Shown here piece by piece: positions 1-6,632 of a stretch of DNA of 7,389 bases. Source of the DNA: an uncultured Eubacteriales bacterium. Lineage in GTDB: Bacteria > Bacillota > Clostridia > Christensenellales > UBA1242. The stretch spans positions 1 through 7,389 of the forward strand of contig CAOQRA010000028.1 of the NCBI GenBank assembly GCA_948512295.1, written 5' to 3'. The first letter of the stretch is position 1; each line of letters starts with the position of its first letter. The notes below the pieces were generated by a model, which saw nothing but the letters and a program-made list of their open reading frames with translations, made no database searches and had not been told where the DNA came from. The position numbers and the translations under genes were made by a program.

Positions 1-1026
1 CTCATATTTCATAGCAAGGATCTTGGATTTTTTGCTTATCAAAAGATAAATAATTGGGAAATTATCAAAATATTTAAAGAAATATGATTTGTTACTTTCT
101 TTGTTCAAGGCCGAGTAATAACCAGAAAGCACATTTATCAGTTGCTGCATTTGCTTTTTTGGTATTCCTATTTCAGTTAAAGTTCCTTCTAGGTAGTAAG
201 ATACGCTGACAGGATTGACTGTATCAATTAAGTCAATTAGAAAACCTTGAGATTTATGCTCCACTTTTTTAACCATGTTAAACTTAATCTTAGGCACGTC
301 CATTCCAAAAGTAGACCAAAGTTGATATTTATTAAAAATTCTAAACGCCCGCATAAAAGCATTCGGTTTGGAGGTGGTGTATTTTTTAAAACTGTGTAAA
401 ATTTTAATAATTTCAGTAACCCTTCGCTCGCTTGAGATATCTCGAACATTATCTGCATATTTGATTGCGGCTTGCAAGGTTTCTTTTTCTATCTTAAAGC
501 CTAGTTCGCATTGGAAACGGAAAAGTCTTAAAATTCTCGCACCATCTTTTGACAGAACAAACTCAGGAGTTTCCACCGTGCGTAGCACCTTTTTCTTTAA
601 GTCGTCAATTCCGTGGTACACGTCGTGGAGCTCGTCTGTCTTTAGGTTGTAATAGATGCAGTTTATAGTAAAATCTCGACGCTTAGCGTCTTCCGTCACG
701 TCAGTGATAAATTCTACGCGCTCAGGAGTGTGCTGTCCGCTTTCATTGTAAAGCTCACGTCTAAAAGTGGAGTATTCAAACCTTTCTTCATTATAGGTTA
801 TGATAGCGGTGCCTAAGTTTCTACTTTTTACTTTGAAATCAAAGCTAGTTTTATTTAAAATTTTGGCAACTTCATCTAATGTAAGTTCACTTACAATATC
901 AACGTCATTTTGTATGTCTTGTTCAATTCCCAGAAGACAATTACGCACATGACCGCCTACGATAAATAAATCGCAAGGAAATAAGTCCGTCAATTTTTTT
1001 AGCGTCGAAGATACTTCAATATTCAT
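1..1026 (-). CDS. cca: CCA tRNA nucleotidyltransferase (class II), 3' end cut off by the window
   Basis: This enzyme adds or repairs the 3' CCA of tRNAs in the cytoplasm, using CTP and ATP. I translated 342 residues with no stop up to the window edge, so the C-terminal part is missing (family members are usually about 400-450 residues). Seen in order: the nucleotidyltransferase signature VGGHVRN (residues 23-29) followed by the metal-binding pair D41-x-D43; STFRRE (86-91); the motif EDAKRRDFTIN (112-122); KDGARILRLFRF (160-171), the base-selecting motif D; and ISSERR (197-202), where the head passes into the RNA-binding region. Motif D normally reads EDxxR. Here the first residue is lysine, but D161 and R164 are kept. 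The start ATG at 1024-1026 sits just after a purine-rich AAGAGAGGGG. A poly(A) polymerase of the same superfamily is the alternative, but the whole motif set and the Gram-positive context favour cca. Confidence 0.93.
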   Translation of the reverse strand, partial: MNIEVSSTLKKLTDLFPCDLFIVGGHVRNCLLGIEQDIQNDVDIVSELTLDEVAKILNKTSFDFKVKSRNLGTAIITYNEERFEYSTFRRELYNESGQHTPERVEFITDVTEDAKRRDFTINCIYYNLKTDELHDVYHGIDDLKKKVLRTVETPEFVLSKDGARILRLFRFQCELGFKIEKETLQAAIKYADNVRDISSERRVTEIIKILHSFKKYTTSKPNAFMRAFRIFNKYQLWSTFGMDVPKIKFNMVKKVEHKSQGFLIDLIDTVNPVSVSYYLEGTLTEIGIPKKQMQQLINVLSGYYSALNKESNKSYFFKYFDNFPIIYLLISKKSKILAMKYE

Positions 1027-1045
1027 AATCCCCTCTCTTAATTCA

Positions 1046-1074
1046 AGCATACCTTTTTCGCGGTTTAAAGTCAA
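1046..1074 (-). promoter_or_regulatory. Promoter of the CCA-adding enzyme gene
   Basis: On the minus strand, TTGACT (1069-1074) is followed by a 17-nt spacer and TATGCT (1046-1051). The -35 box matches the sigma-A consensus at five of six positions and the -10 box at four. Transcription would start near 1039, giving a leader of about 13 nt that contains the purine-rich ribosome site before the ATG at 1026. Confidence 0.7.
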
Positions 1075-1092
1075 GTTCTTTTCAAAATAGAT

Positions 1093-1122
1093 TTGACTTT
1101 TTTATTAAATATATATTATACT
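1093..1122 (+). promoter_or_regulatory. Promoter of the P-type ATPase operon
   Basis: TTGACT (1093-1098), an 18-nt AT-rich spacer and TATACT (1117-1122) form a good sigma-A-type promoter. The expected start of transcription is near 1129, leaving only about 11 nt before the ATG at 1140. That leader holds no good Shine-Dalgarno sequence, only a weak AAAG. The -35 box lies 18 nt from the divergent -35 of the cca gene. Confidence 0.7.
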
Positions 1123-1139
1123 TTGTCCATATAAAGACC

Positions 1140-3551
1140 ATGAAAAATAAAAGTAGCAAAAACGCAAAGGTAAAAAGCAATAACGTTCAAAATTTTGAAC
1201 GCGTTTTTGCCGACTTTTCGCAAGGGCTAAGCGAGGTCGATGTCGAATTAAGGCGACACTTAAGGTTGACGAATGAAACAAAAGTTAAATCCTCAAAATC
1301 CTATCTGTCCATCATTATAAAGAATGTGTTTACTTTTTTTAACCTTATATGGCTTGGCATAGCAATTGCCTTAATATGTGTAAAGGCCTATAATAACTTA
1401 ACCTGTATTATTGTGGCAGCACTTAACACGATTATTGCCATTATTCAGGAGTGTCGTGCAAAACATGCGGTGGCTAAACTTTCTATGTCTACAGCATCCA
1501 AAGTTAAAGTGATAAGACAAGGCGTGCTTCAAGAAATCTTTGCTGAAGACATAGTTCTTGATGACATTATCATTTTGGAAAATGGCGACCAAGTTCCCGC
1601 CGATTGCCAAATCGTAAATGGACAAGTGGAAGTCAATGAAAGTATGCTTACAGGTGAGTCCAACTCCATAAGAAAAAAAGAAGAGGCGCAACTGCTGTCA
1701 GGTAGTTTTTTAGTTTCTGGCAAATGCTATGCCAGAGTAGAAAAAGTAGGTAAAGATAATCATATTTATCAAATCGCTCAAAAAGCCAAGGAATTTAAAG
1801 CACCAAAGTCCAACTTATTTAAAGATTTAAATAGAATGATTAAATTTATCTCAATTGCGCTTATTCCAATAGGTATTTTAACCTTTGTTAAAGAATTTAT
1901 GGTTCCAGAAAGCAATTCTCAAGAATGGGTGGTTAAAACGTGCGGCGTGCTCGCTGGCATGATACCTGCAGGTATGTATTTGTTGGTGTCTGTAGGGCTT
2001 GCAGTTGGCGTTATAAAACTTGCCAAGAAAAACACGCTAGTACGCGATTTGTATTCCATAGAAATGCTTGCAAGGACTAATGTGCTGTGTCTAGATAAAA
2101 CTGGTACAATTACAGATGGCACAATGAAAGTTGTAGATTTTAAAGCATATAACAAATTTACAAAGAAAAAAGCGGAAAAACTTCTTCAAAGCATACTTTT
2201 TAATCAAAAGGCCACAAATGCAACTTCTAAAGCACTTGCAGAGCATTTTGGTAAAAACGAAAAAGTGACAGCCTTGCACACACTGGAGTTTTCTTCTGAA
2301 AGAAAATATTCAATTACAGAACTTGAAAAAAATAAATTGTACTTTTTAGGCGCTGCGACCAAAATTGGTTGCGTGCTTACTAAAGATCAAAAAGCATTTA
2401 TAGAAAAAGCCGCAAACAAGGGGTACAGAGTTTTAGCAATTTCGGCGCTTGAGGGCAAGTTCTCAGAAAAGGCAAGTGGAAAAAATAGCAAAATAATAGC
2501 TTTAATTGTACTAGAAGAGCACATTCGCGAAAACGCAATTGAAACTATTAAGTGGTTTGAAAATAATGGTGTAAAAATCAAAATTATATCAGGTGATGAT
2601 CCTATGACGGTGGCAAAGATTGCACAGCGTGTAGGTGTCGAGAATGCCGACAAATTTATTTCGTTAGATGGAGTAAGTTTAGATGACGTGGCAAAATTGA
2701 CAGATTACACTGTTTTTGGAAGAGTATCTCCAGAACAGAAATATGCAATAATCAAAGCTTTGAAAAATAACGGAAATGTAGTGGCGATGACGGGAGATGG
2801 AGTCAATGATACTCTTGCCTTGAAAGAGGCTGATTGCTCGATTGCAATGGCAGATGGAAGTGAAGCGGCAAGAGGGATAAGCTCGTTAGTTCTTAAAGAA
2901 TGTGATTTCACCGCTTTGCCACAAGTCGTAAAAGAAGGACGGCAGGTTGTCAACAATGTGCAAAATTCAGCTTCGCTGTTCGTAATGAAAACTCTATTTG
3001 CAATGCTTTTAAGTCTAGCTACAATTTGCATGTGGACAACTTATCCGCTAGAGCCTATATATCTTCAACTTTTAGAGATGTTTGTTATAGGGATACCATC
3101 TTTCATCCTTACATTCGAGCCAAATACTTCTCAAATCAAAGGAAACTTTTTGCCTAATGTTATCAAGAAATCGTTGCCGCGTGCTTTAGTGCTTTTCATA
3201 GCTGCTTTAATTTTAGTAATAATCAACGAAAACGGACTGCTTATACTTGAGGAATATCAATCTTTGTTAGTTCTTGTAATTACTTTTGCAGGATATTTAA
3301 ACTTAATCACATTATGTTTGCCGTTAAAACCTGTACGAATAATAACATTAACTCTTTCACTTGCTCTTGTAGTCTGTGCAATGTTTGCTGTTGGTAAATT
3401 TTTCATGATAACCTCTTATTCTTCAATGGTTCTATCCATTTTCTTTGGAATCATTGGAGGTTTAGCCACGATTATTGCTGCTGTGATGGTGGGGAGATGT
3501 ATTTTCAAAAAATTATATACTAATAAAAGAATTGATAGGAGCATAGCATGA
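1140..3551 (+). CDS. Cation-translocating P-type ATPase, Exp7/CaxP/CtpE-like
   Basis: This integral membrane pump uses ATP to move a cation across the cell membrane. It is a full-length protein of 803 residues. Seen in order: a cytoplasmic N-terminus (GLSEVDVELRR, 29-39); TM1-2 (about 60-103); the actuator domain with TGES (171-174); TM3-4 (about 235-293); the phosphorylation motif DKTGT with D319; a compact nucleotide-binding domain with FSSERKYS (384-391); GDDP (485-488); TGDGVND (551-557); and six further helices (about 611-785) including GIPSFILTFEPN (651-662). That last motif and the TM1 pattern NVFTFFN are typical, from memory, of the Exp7 group, which includes the calcium transporters CaxP (pneumococcus) and CtpE (mycobacteria). 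TM4 reads IPAG (275-278) where classical calcium pumps have PEGL, so the substrate is uncertain; calcium or another divalent ion is a guess. No N-terminal metal-binding CxxC domain is present, which argues against a copper or zinc pump. The stop overlaps the next start as ATGA. Confidence 0.92.
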   Translation: MKNKSSKNAKVKSNNVQNFERVFADFSQGLSEVDVELRRHLRLTNETKVKSSKSYLSIIIKNVFTFFNLIWLGIAIALICVKAYNNLTCIIVAALNTIIAIIQECRAKHAVAKLSMSTASKVKVIRQGVLQEIFAEDIVLDDIIILENGDQVPADCQIVNGQVEVNESMLTGESNSIRKKEEAQLLSGSFLVSGKCYARVEKVGKDNHIYQIAQKAKEFKAPKSNLFKDLNRMIKFISIALIPIGILTFVKEFMVPESNSQEWVVKTCGVLAGMIPAGMYLLVSVGLAVGVIKLAKKNTLVRDLYSIEMLARTNVLCLDKTGTITDGTMKVVDFKAYNKFTKKKAEKLLQSILFNQKATNATSKALAEHFGKNEKVTALHTLEFSSERKYSITELEKNKLYFLGAATKIGCVLTKDQKAFIEKAANKGYRVLAISALEGKFSEKASGKNSKIIALIVLEEHIRENAIETIKWFENNGVKIKIISGDDPMTVAKIAQRVGVENADKFISLDGVSLDDVAKLTDYTVFGRVSPEQKYAIIKALKNNGNVVAMTGDGVNDTLALKEADCSIAMADGSEAARGISSLVLKECDFTALPQVVKEGRQVVNNVQNSASLFVMKTLFAMLLSLATICMWTTYPLEPIYLQLLEMFVIGIPSFILTFEPNTSQIKGNFLPNVIKKSLPRALVLFIAALILVIINENGLLILEEYQSLLVLVITFAGYLNLITLCLPLKPVRIITLTLSLALVVCAMFAVGKFFMITSYSSMVLSIFFGIIGGLATIIAAVMVGRCIFKKLYTNKRIDRSIA
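3537..3541 (+). promoter_or_regulatory. Ribosome binding site inside the ATPase gene, serving the pentad-repeat gene
   Basis: AGGAG lies within the last codons of the ATPase, 6 nt before the ATG at 3548. With the ATGA stop/start overlap (3548-3551) it fixes the start of the downstream gene and points to translational coupling. Confidence 0.75.
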
Positions 3552-4126
3552 GCATAATTAAACTTAATAGCGTAGAGGATATGAAAAAATACCTTAAGGA
3601 AGGCAGTGATAACATTTTTGAATTTAAAATTATGGGTATTTATGTAGATGTAAAGTTTAATTTTAACTTTTTTGACACTCGCAACAAACGCGGGGAAGAA
3701 GGCGGACTTGTTACGCTAAAAGCTCGTTCAATAAAGGCTGATAGCATAATTGTAGATAAGATTGAAGTGGATAAGGTGAAAGCTCACAGCGTTACCGCCA
3801 CATATTTATTTGCGAAAAAAGTAAAAGTAGATATACTTGAGTGCATGAACATTGAAACTAAAAAGTTGAAAGGTAAGATTATAAACACTACGGTATTGGA
3901 TTCGGAAAAAGTAAAAGCGGAATATGTAGACGCTTGCGAACTTCGCAACTGTCAAAAATTAAAAGCAAAAAAGGTGTCGCTTTTGTCAATGAATGGCGGC
4001 AGAGTAAAAGCTAAAGAGGTTTGTGTAAATGATGCACAAAACGAGTCTAATTTGCCAAGCACACGCAAATGGTATAATTTTCTTTTATGGCGAGATAACG
4101 ATAGCAACAACAAAAAGCAAGACTAA
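3548..4126 (+). CDS. Pentad-repeat, probable beta-solenoid protein of unknown function
   Basis: I do not recognise a named family. The protein has 192 residues, with no signal peptide and no membrane helix. After an N-terminal part rich in aromatic and beta-like residues (about 23-42) comes a tandem array of five-residue units (57-160). A branched or aliphatic residue recurs every five positions: 57, 62, 67 and so on to 132 without a break, then 138, 143, 148, 153 and 158 after a one-residue slip. Two residues after each hydrophobic sits a mostly small residue (A, V, C, T, G or S), as in SIKAD, KVKAH and EKVKA. Such periodicity suggests a compact beta-helix, comparable to but not matching the classical A(D/N)LxX pentapeptide repeat or bactofilins. 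The tail (161-192) is polar, with one tryptophan-rich patch. It is translationally coupled to the ion pump, which suggests related function. It could be a cytosolic scaffold, but this is inference. Confidence 0.85.
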   Translation: MSIIKLNSVEDMKKYLKEGSDNIFEFKIMGIYVDVKFNFNFFDTRNKRGEEGGLVTLKARSIKADSIIVDKIEVDKVKAHSVTATYLFAKKVKVDILECMNIETKKLKGKIINTTVLDSEKVKAEYVDACELRNCQKLKAKKVSLLSMNGGRVKAKEVCVNDAQNESNLPSTRKWYNFLLWRDNDSNNKKQD

Positions 4127-4137
4127 TTTGGGTCTTG
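4118..4137. terminator. Bidirectional intrinsic terminator between convergent genes
   Basis: CAAGAC (4118-4123) pairs with GTCTTG (4132-4137) around an 8-nt loop. On the plus strand a T-rich tail starts at 4138. On the minus strand the A-run at 4112-4116 becomes a T-tract. The hairpin contains both stop codons, so it lies inside the ends of both reading frames. The stem is only 6 bp, so strength is uncertain. Confidence 0.65.
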
Positions 4138-4905
4138 TTTTTCTTTATAGAAGTTTTCCACTGTTTTCAGGTAAAAGTTATATGTGCGATTTTGCAAGTC
4201 TATAATCCGTTGCGCTTTGTTTTTTATATCTAGGTCCTCGTTTAGAGGACACCCCACATGAGCAGTAAAATAATGTCGCAAGGCAAAAGCGCCTTTTTCT
4301 TTTTTACCTCTAAAAGTAATAACGATGGGTAAAATAGAAACATTATTATTGACAGCAAATCTAAACGCACCTTTTTTAAAAGGTCTTATTCCGCGATAAA
4401 AAGGCCATAGACTGGCTTCTGGGCAGACAAGCAGCGCGTTCTTTTCTTGTAAGATTTTATTTATGGCTTTTTCAAACGAATTTAAGGCCTTTGGCTTAGT
4501 AGGAATTGGAACACCTCCCAGTGTTTTTAGAAAAAAGCCGATAAAGGGCGTATTTATATTGTCTTTTAAAGTTATAAAAAAGCATTTTCGATGGCTCAGT
4601 ATTTTTGTGCCCACCAACAAGTTATCAAAGTTATGAACATGATTGATAGTTACAACTACGCCTTGATTTCGCACCTTTTTAATATTTTCTTTGCCTTTAA
4701 TTTCAAGTCGATATCTGTACTTAATCCAAGGGCCTAAAAAAGCAATTGTAACTCTTCGCAAAAGGCGAGCCCAAATCCGAAAAAGAAAATTCTCATTAAC
4801 AAAGCTGTAGTCTGGTGAAATCTCTTTGTCAATACAGGGTATTTTGTTTTTTACAATGTGTGCGTGAGGATTATCAGGTCGCAATATGCCATCTTGGTCA
4901 ATCAT
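4123..4905 (-). CDS. PlsC-family lysophospholipid acyltransferase
   Basis: Members of this family transfer an acyl group to a lysophospholipid, typically lysophosphatidic acid to phosphatidic acid, at the inner face of the membrane. The protein has 260 residues. The catalytic HX4D motif is NHVHNFD, with H89 and D94. The substrate block that reads FPEGTR in the textbook enzyme is here CPEASLWPFYRGIRPFKKGA (161-180), keeping P162 and E163, followed by the ILPI block (191-194). From memory, a Gram-positive subgroup has a similar PE-x-x-x-W-x-x-Y-R-x-x-R-P block, so this looks like that subgroup and not a decayed enzyme. The first 40 residues are polar and precede a weakly hydrophobic stretch (41-60). 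The ATG at 4905 is set by an excellent AGGAGG (4912-4917) 6 nt upstream. The stop TAG overlaps the stop of the converging gene. The exact acceptor lipid cannot be told from the sequence. Confidence 0.88.
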   Translation of the reverse strand: MIDQDGILRPDNPHAHIVKNKIPCIDKEISPDYSFVNENFLFRIWARLLRRVTIAFLGPWIKYRYRLEIKGKENIKKVRNQGVVVTINHVHNFDNLLVGTKILSHRKCFFITLKDNINTPFIGFFLKTLGGVPIPTKPKALNSFEKAINKILQEKNALLVCPEASLWPFYRGIRPFKKGAFRFAVNNNVSILPIVITFRGKKEKGAFALRHYFTAHVGCPLNEDLDIKNKAQRIIDLQNRTYNFYLKTVENFYKEKQDPN

Positions 4906-4911
4906 GTTTTT

Positions 4912-4917
4912 CCTCCT
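4912..4917 (-). promoter_or_regulatory. Strong Shine-Dalgarno site of the acyltransferase
   Basis: AGGAGG on the minus strand with 6 nt to the ATG. It is the strongest ribosome site in the window and contrasts with the nearly absent one of the divergent neighbour. Confidence 0.85.
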
Positions 4918-4924
4918 CTATAAG

Positions 4925-4954
4925 GTATTAACAAATTTAACTTTAATTAGTCAG
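4925..4954 (-). promoter_or_regulatory. Possible promoter of the acyltransferase gene
   Basis: On the minus strand CTGACT (4949-4954) is followed by 18 nt and TAATAC (4925-4930). The match to consensus is moderate and the region is AT-rich enough to give chance hits. The -35 box overlaps the tandem repeat at 4944-4964, so a factor bound there would block it. Confidence 0.4.
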
Positions 4955-4964
4955 TAATTAGACA
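4944..4964. repeat. Tandem 10-nt direct repeat in the divergent intergenic region
   Basis: TAATTAGTCA (4944-4953) and TAATTAGACA (4955-4964) differ at one base and are spaced 11 nt start to start, close to one helical turn. It lies between two divergent genes, one of which encodes an Xre-type DNA-binding domain. A regulator binding on one face of the helix is possible. The repeat is short and AT-rich, so chance cannot be excluded. Confidence 0.5.
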
Positions 4965-4992
4965 AAATTTTCACGCTAACTTTGCATACTAT

Positions 4993-5022
4993 TTGACTTT
5001 ATCAAGAGGAAGATGTTAAACT
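4993..5022 (+). promoter_or_regulatory. Promoter of the Xre/membrane protein operon, nearly leaderless
   Basis: TTGACT (4993-4998), 18 nt, then TAAACT (5017-5022). The geometry is the same as at the ATPase promoter. The -10 box ends only 6 nt before the ATG at 5029, so the predicted transcript would begin at or next to the start codon. The purine-rich AGAGGAAG at 5005-5012 lies upstream of the -10 box and would not be in this transcript. Confidence 0.55.
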
Positions 5023-5028
5023 AGGCAC

Positions 5029-6621
5029 ATGAATAATTTTTCGCACAATATTAAAGAAATTCGCGTAAAAAAAAATATTAAATTAGAGGATGCGGCAGCA
5101 CTCTCTAATTTGTCAATTGATAAACTTAGTAAAATAGAAGAGGGCGAGTGCGAAGCCACTACAACTGAAATTGAAGCACTTTCTAAAGCTTACAAAATTT
5201 CTATAAAAAAACTTTTTAAGAAAAAAAACAAACATGTGTACAAGATTAGGCGTAAACGACTGGTGGGCTATAATCGATACGGGCTGAAACAAGGATGGAG
5301 CCTTATTGCAATTCCTATCCTTATCTTCATCTCTTTATGCTTAATGTTTACGCCAGGCTTTAATGTAAACACTACTGTGTCCTTAATGAAACTCATTTTT
5401 GCCTCTAATAATGTCTCATATCTGATAGTGGGCGTTACATTAATAAGTGTGCTGGCTATAGATATAATTTATTGGATTATTATGCTGTCGCTCGGCAATT
5501 ATGCGCGTGCTCGACGAAAAGCTGTTAACAACATCATGCTTGCGACTTTTGCTGCGCTGGAGCTTATTTTAGCCCTGATTTGTACTTCTATTTTTAAAGT
5601 CAAAATTGCAATAGGGGGAGTTTTTACGTATATTGTGCTGTTTGCAAATGCCATAAATCATATAGTTCTTTTAATTTTAATGAATTTAGAGGGGGGAGAG
5701 GGCAGTAAAGAGCAAGTTTACACCTATCATGAAAGTGACAGCTCGGGTTATGAAAACAAACATTGGTATGCTTTAGGATACTCCGCTTTGTCGCTGCTGT
5801 CTTTTTGCTTATTTTTCACAATAGCCTATGATGGAACGCTGGTGCTTTATCGCATAAATGCCTCCATGCTTGAAGTAATGTTAAAGTCGGAGGTGCTAGG
5901 TCTTTTCATCGGCGCTTTCTTGATTGCGGTCCTATTATTCAACGTGGTATATTGGCTTATCATGTGCCTATTAAAACGCAACGACCGCATTAAAGCTACA
6001 AAGGCAAACAATATATTAATTGCTATAATGAGTTCAATCATATGTATTTTTAGCGTCGCCATGCTTTCTTACTTTGGCGTAGAATATATGACAATAGGCG
6101 GAATAAGTCTTTATGTAGCCCTTTTTGTTACCTCAATATATGGCTTTATTTTGCTTCCAATTATAAATTGTAACCCAAAAACCATGTATGTGGAAGACCG
6201 AAATGGTTTGCGTAAAGTAAACGCAGTAGAGGGGCAAAAGCCAGGCAAAATCATGGCATATAAATATCCAATTCTCCTTCAATATGTTTTTATGGCGTTG
6301 CTTGTAGTGCAACTTGGATTATCCTTTTTGGATTCGAGTTTAATATTCGTAGCTTTTATCAGTGGTTTTTTATTCCTACTTGAAATTTTGTTCATTATAT
6401 TACGCCAAAATTCACGCTATTTAAATATCTCTACTTTTATCTATGGGATAATTGTAAATACGTCTGCGCTACTATATAATTTGTTTTTGTTAGGTTTTTC
6501 ACTTTTCTATCCTTTGAATTTGGGTGGAAGAATATCGCTACCAATTGTCAGCGGAGCAATTGTGCTTGTGTATGCATGTATAGTATTCTTTTTAAAACCA
6601 ATACGAGATGTCAGCAAATAA
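5029..6621 (+). CDS. Xre-type helix-turn-helix domain fused to a triplicated four-helix membrane module
   Basis: The protein has 530 residues. Residues about 6-62 form an Xre/Cro-like HTH domain (NIKEIRVKKNIKLEDAAALS, then LSIDKLSKIEEGE). A basic linker (64-88) leads into about twelve hydrophobic segments in three sets of four: 91-108, 131-152, 169-188, 197-219; 248-266, 289-313, 329-347, 358-380; 414-433, 437-458, 469-491, 504-523. The sets look homologous. YWIIM (148-152) matches YWLIM (308-312), KAVNNIMLA (164-172) matches KANNILIA (325-332), and IGGVFTYIVLF (195-205) matches IGGISLYVALF (356-366). The third set keeps LGG near 498-500. The HTH would face the cytoplasm, tethering DNA binding to the membrane. 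I know of no named family with this layout. A sensor-regulator responding to a membrane signal is an inference. A small gene follows after 11 nt. Confidence 0.87.
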   Translation: MNNFSHNIKEIRVKKNIKLEDAAALSNLSIDKLSKIEEGECEATTTEIEALSKAYKISIKKLFKKKNKHVYKIRRKRLVGYNRYGLKQGWSLIAIPILIFISLCLMFTPGFNVNTTVSLMKLIFASNNVSYLIVGVTLISVLAIDIIYWIIMLSLGNYARARRKAVNNIMLATFAALELILALICTSIFKVKIAIGGVFTYIVLFANAINHIVLLILMNLEGGEGSKEQVYTYHESDSSGYENKHWYALGYSALSLLSFCLFFTIAYDGTLVLYRINASMLEVMLKSEVLGLFIGAFLIAVLLFNVVYWLIMCLLKRNDRIKATKANNILIAIMSSIICIFSVAMLSYFGVEYMTIGGISLYVALFVTSIYGFILLPIINCNPKTMYVEDRNGLRKVNAVEGQKPGKIMAYKYPILLQYVFMALLVVQLGLSFLDSSLIFVAFISGFLFLLEILFIILRQNSRYLNISTFIYGIIVNTSALLYNLFLLGFSLFYPLNLGGRISLPIVSGAIVLVYACIVFFLKPIRDVSK

Positions 6622-6632
6622 AAGAGGATGAA

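Noticed and set aside
368..652. Plus-strand open frame of 94 codons, and a 73-codon minus-strand frame at 237-458
   Set aside because: Both lie inside the cca reading frame, which has clear family motifs. They are shadows with no ribosome sites.
1140..3551. Alternative genetic code (TGA as tryptophan)
   Set aside because: All visible tryptophans are TGG and long frames remain open with TGA read as stop, so a Mollicutes-type code is not supported.
3548..4126. Classical pentapeptide-repeat or bactofilin assignment
   Set aside because: The order of small and hydrophobic residues is shifted relative to A(D/N)LxX, and bactofilin-type glycine-rich turns are missing, so no family name is claimed.
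6576..6632. Longer start for the tail-anchored protein
   Set aside because: The extra 19 residues overlap the end of the Xre gene and are unlike a domain start. The ATG at 6633 has a proper AGAGG 5 nt before it.
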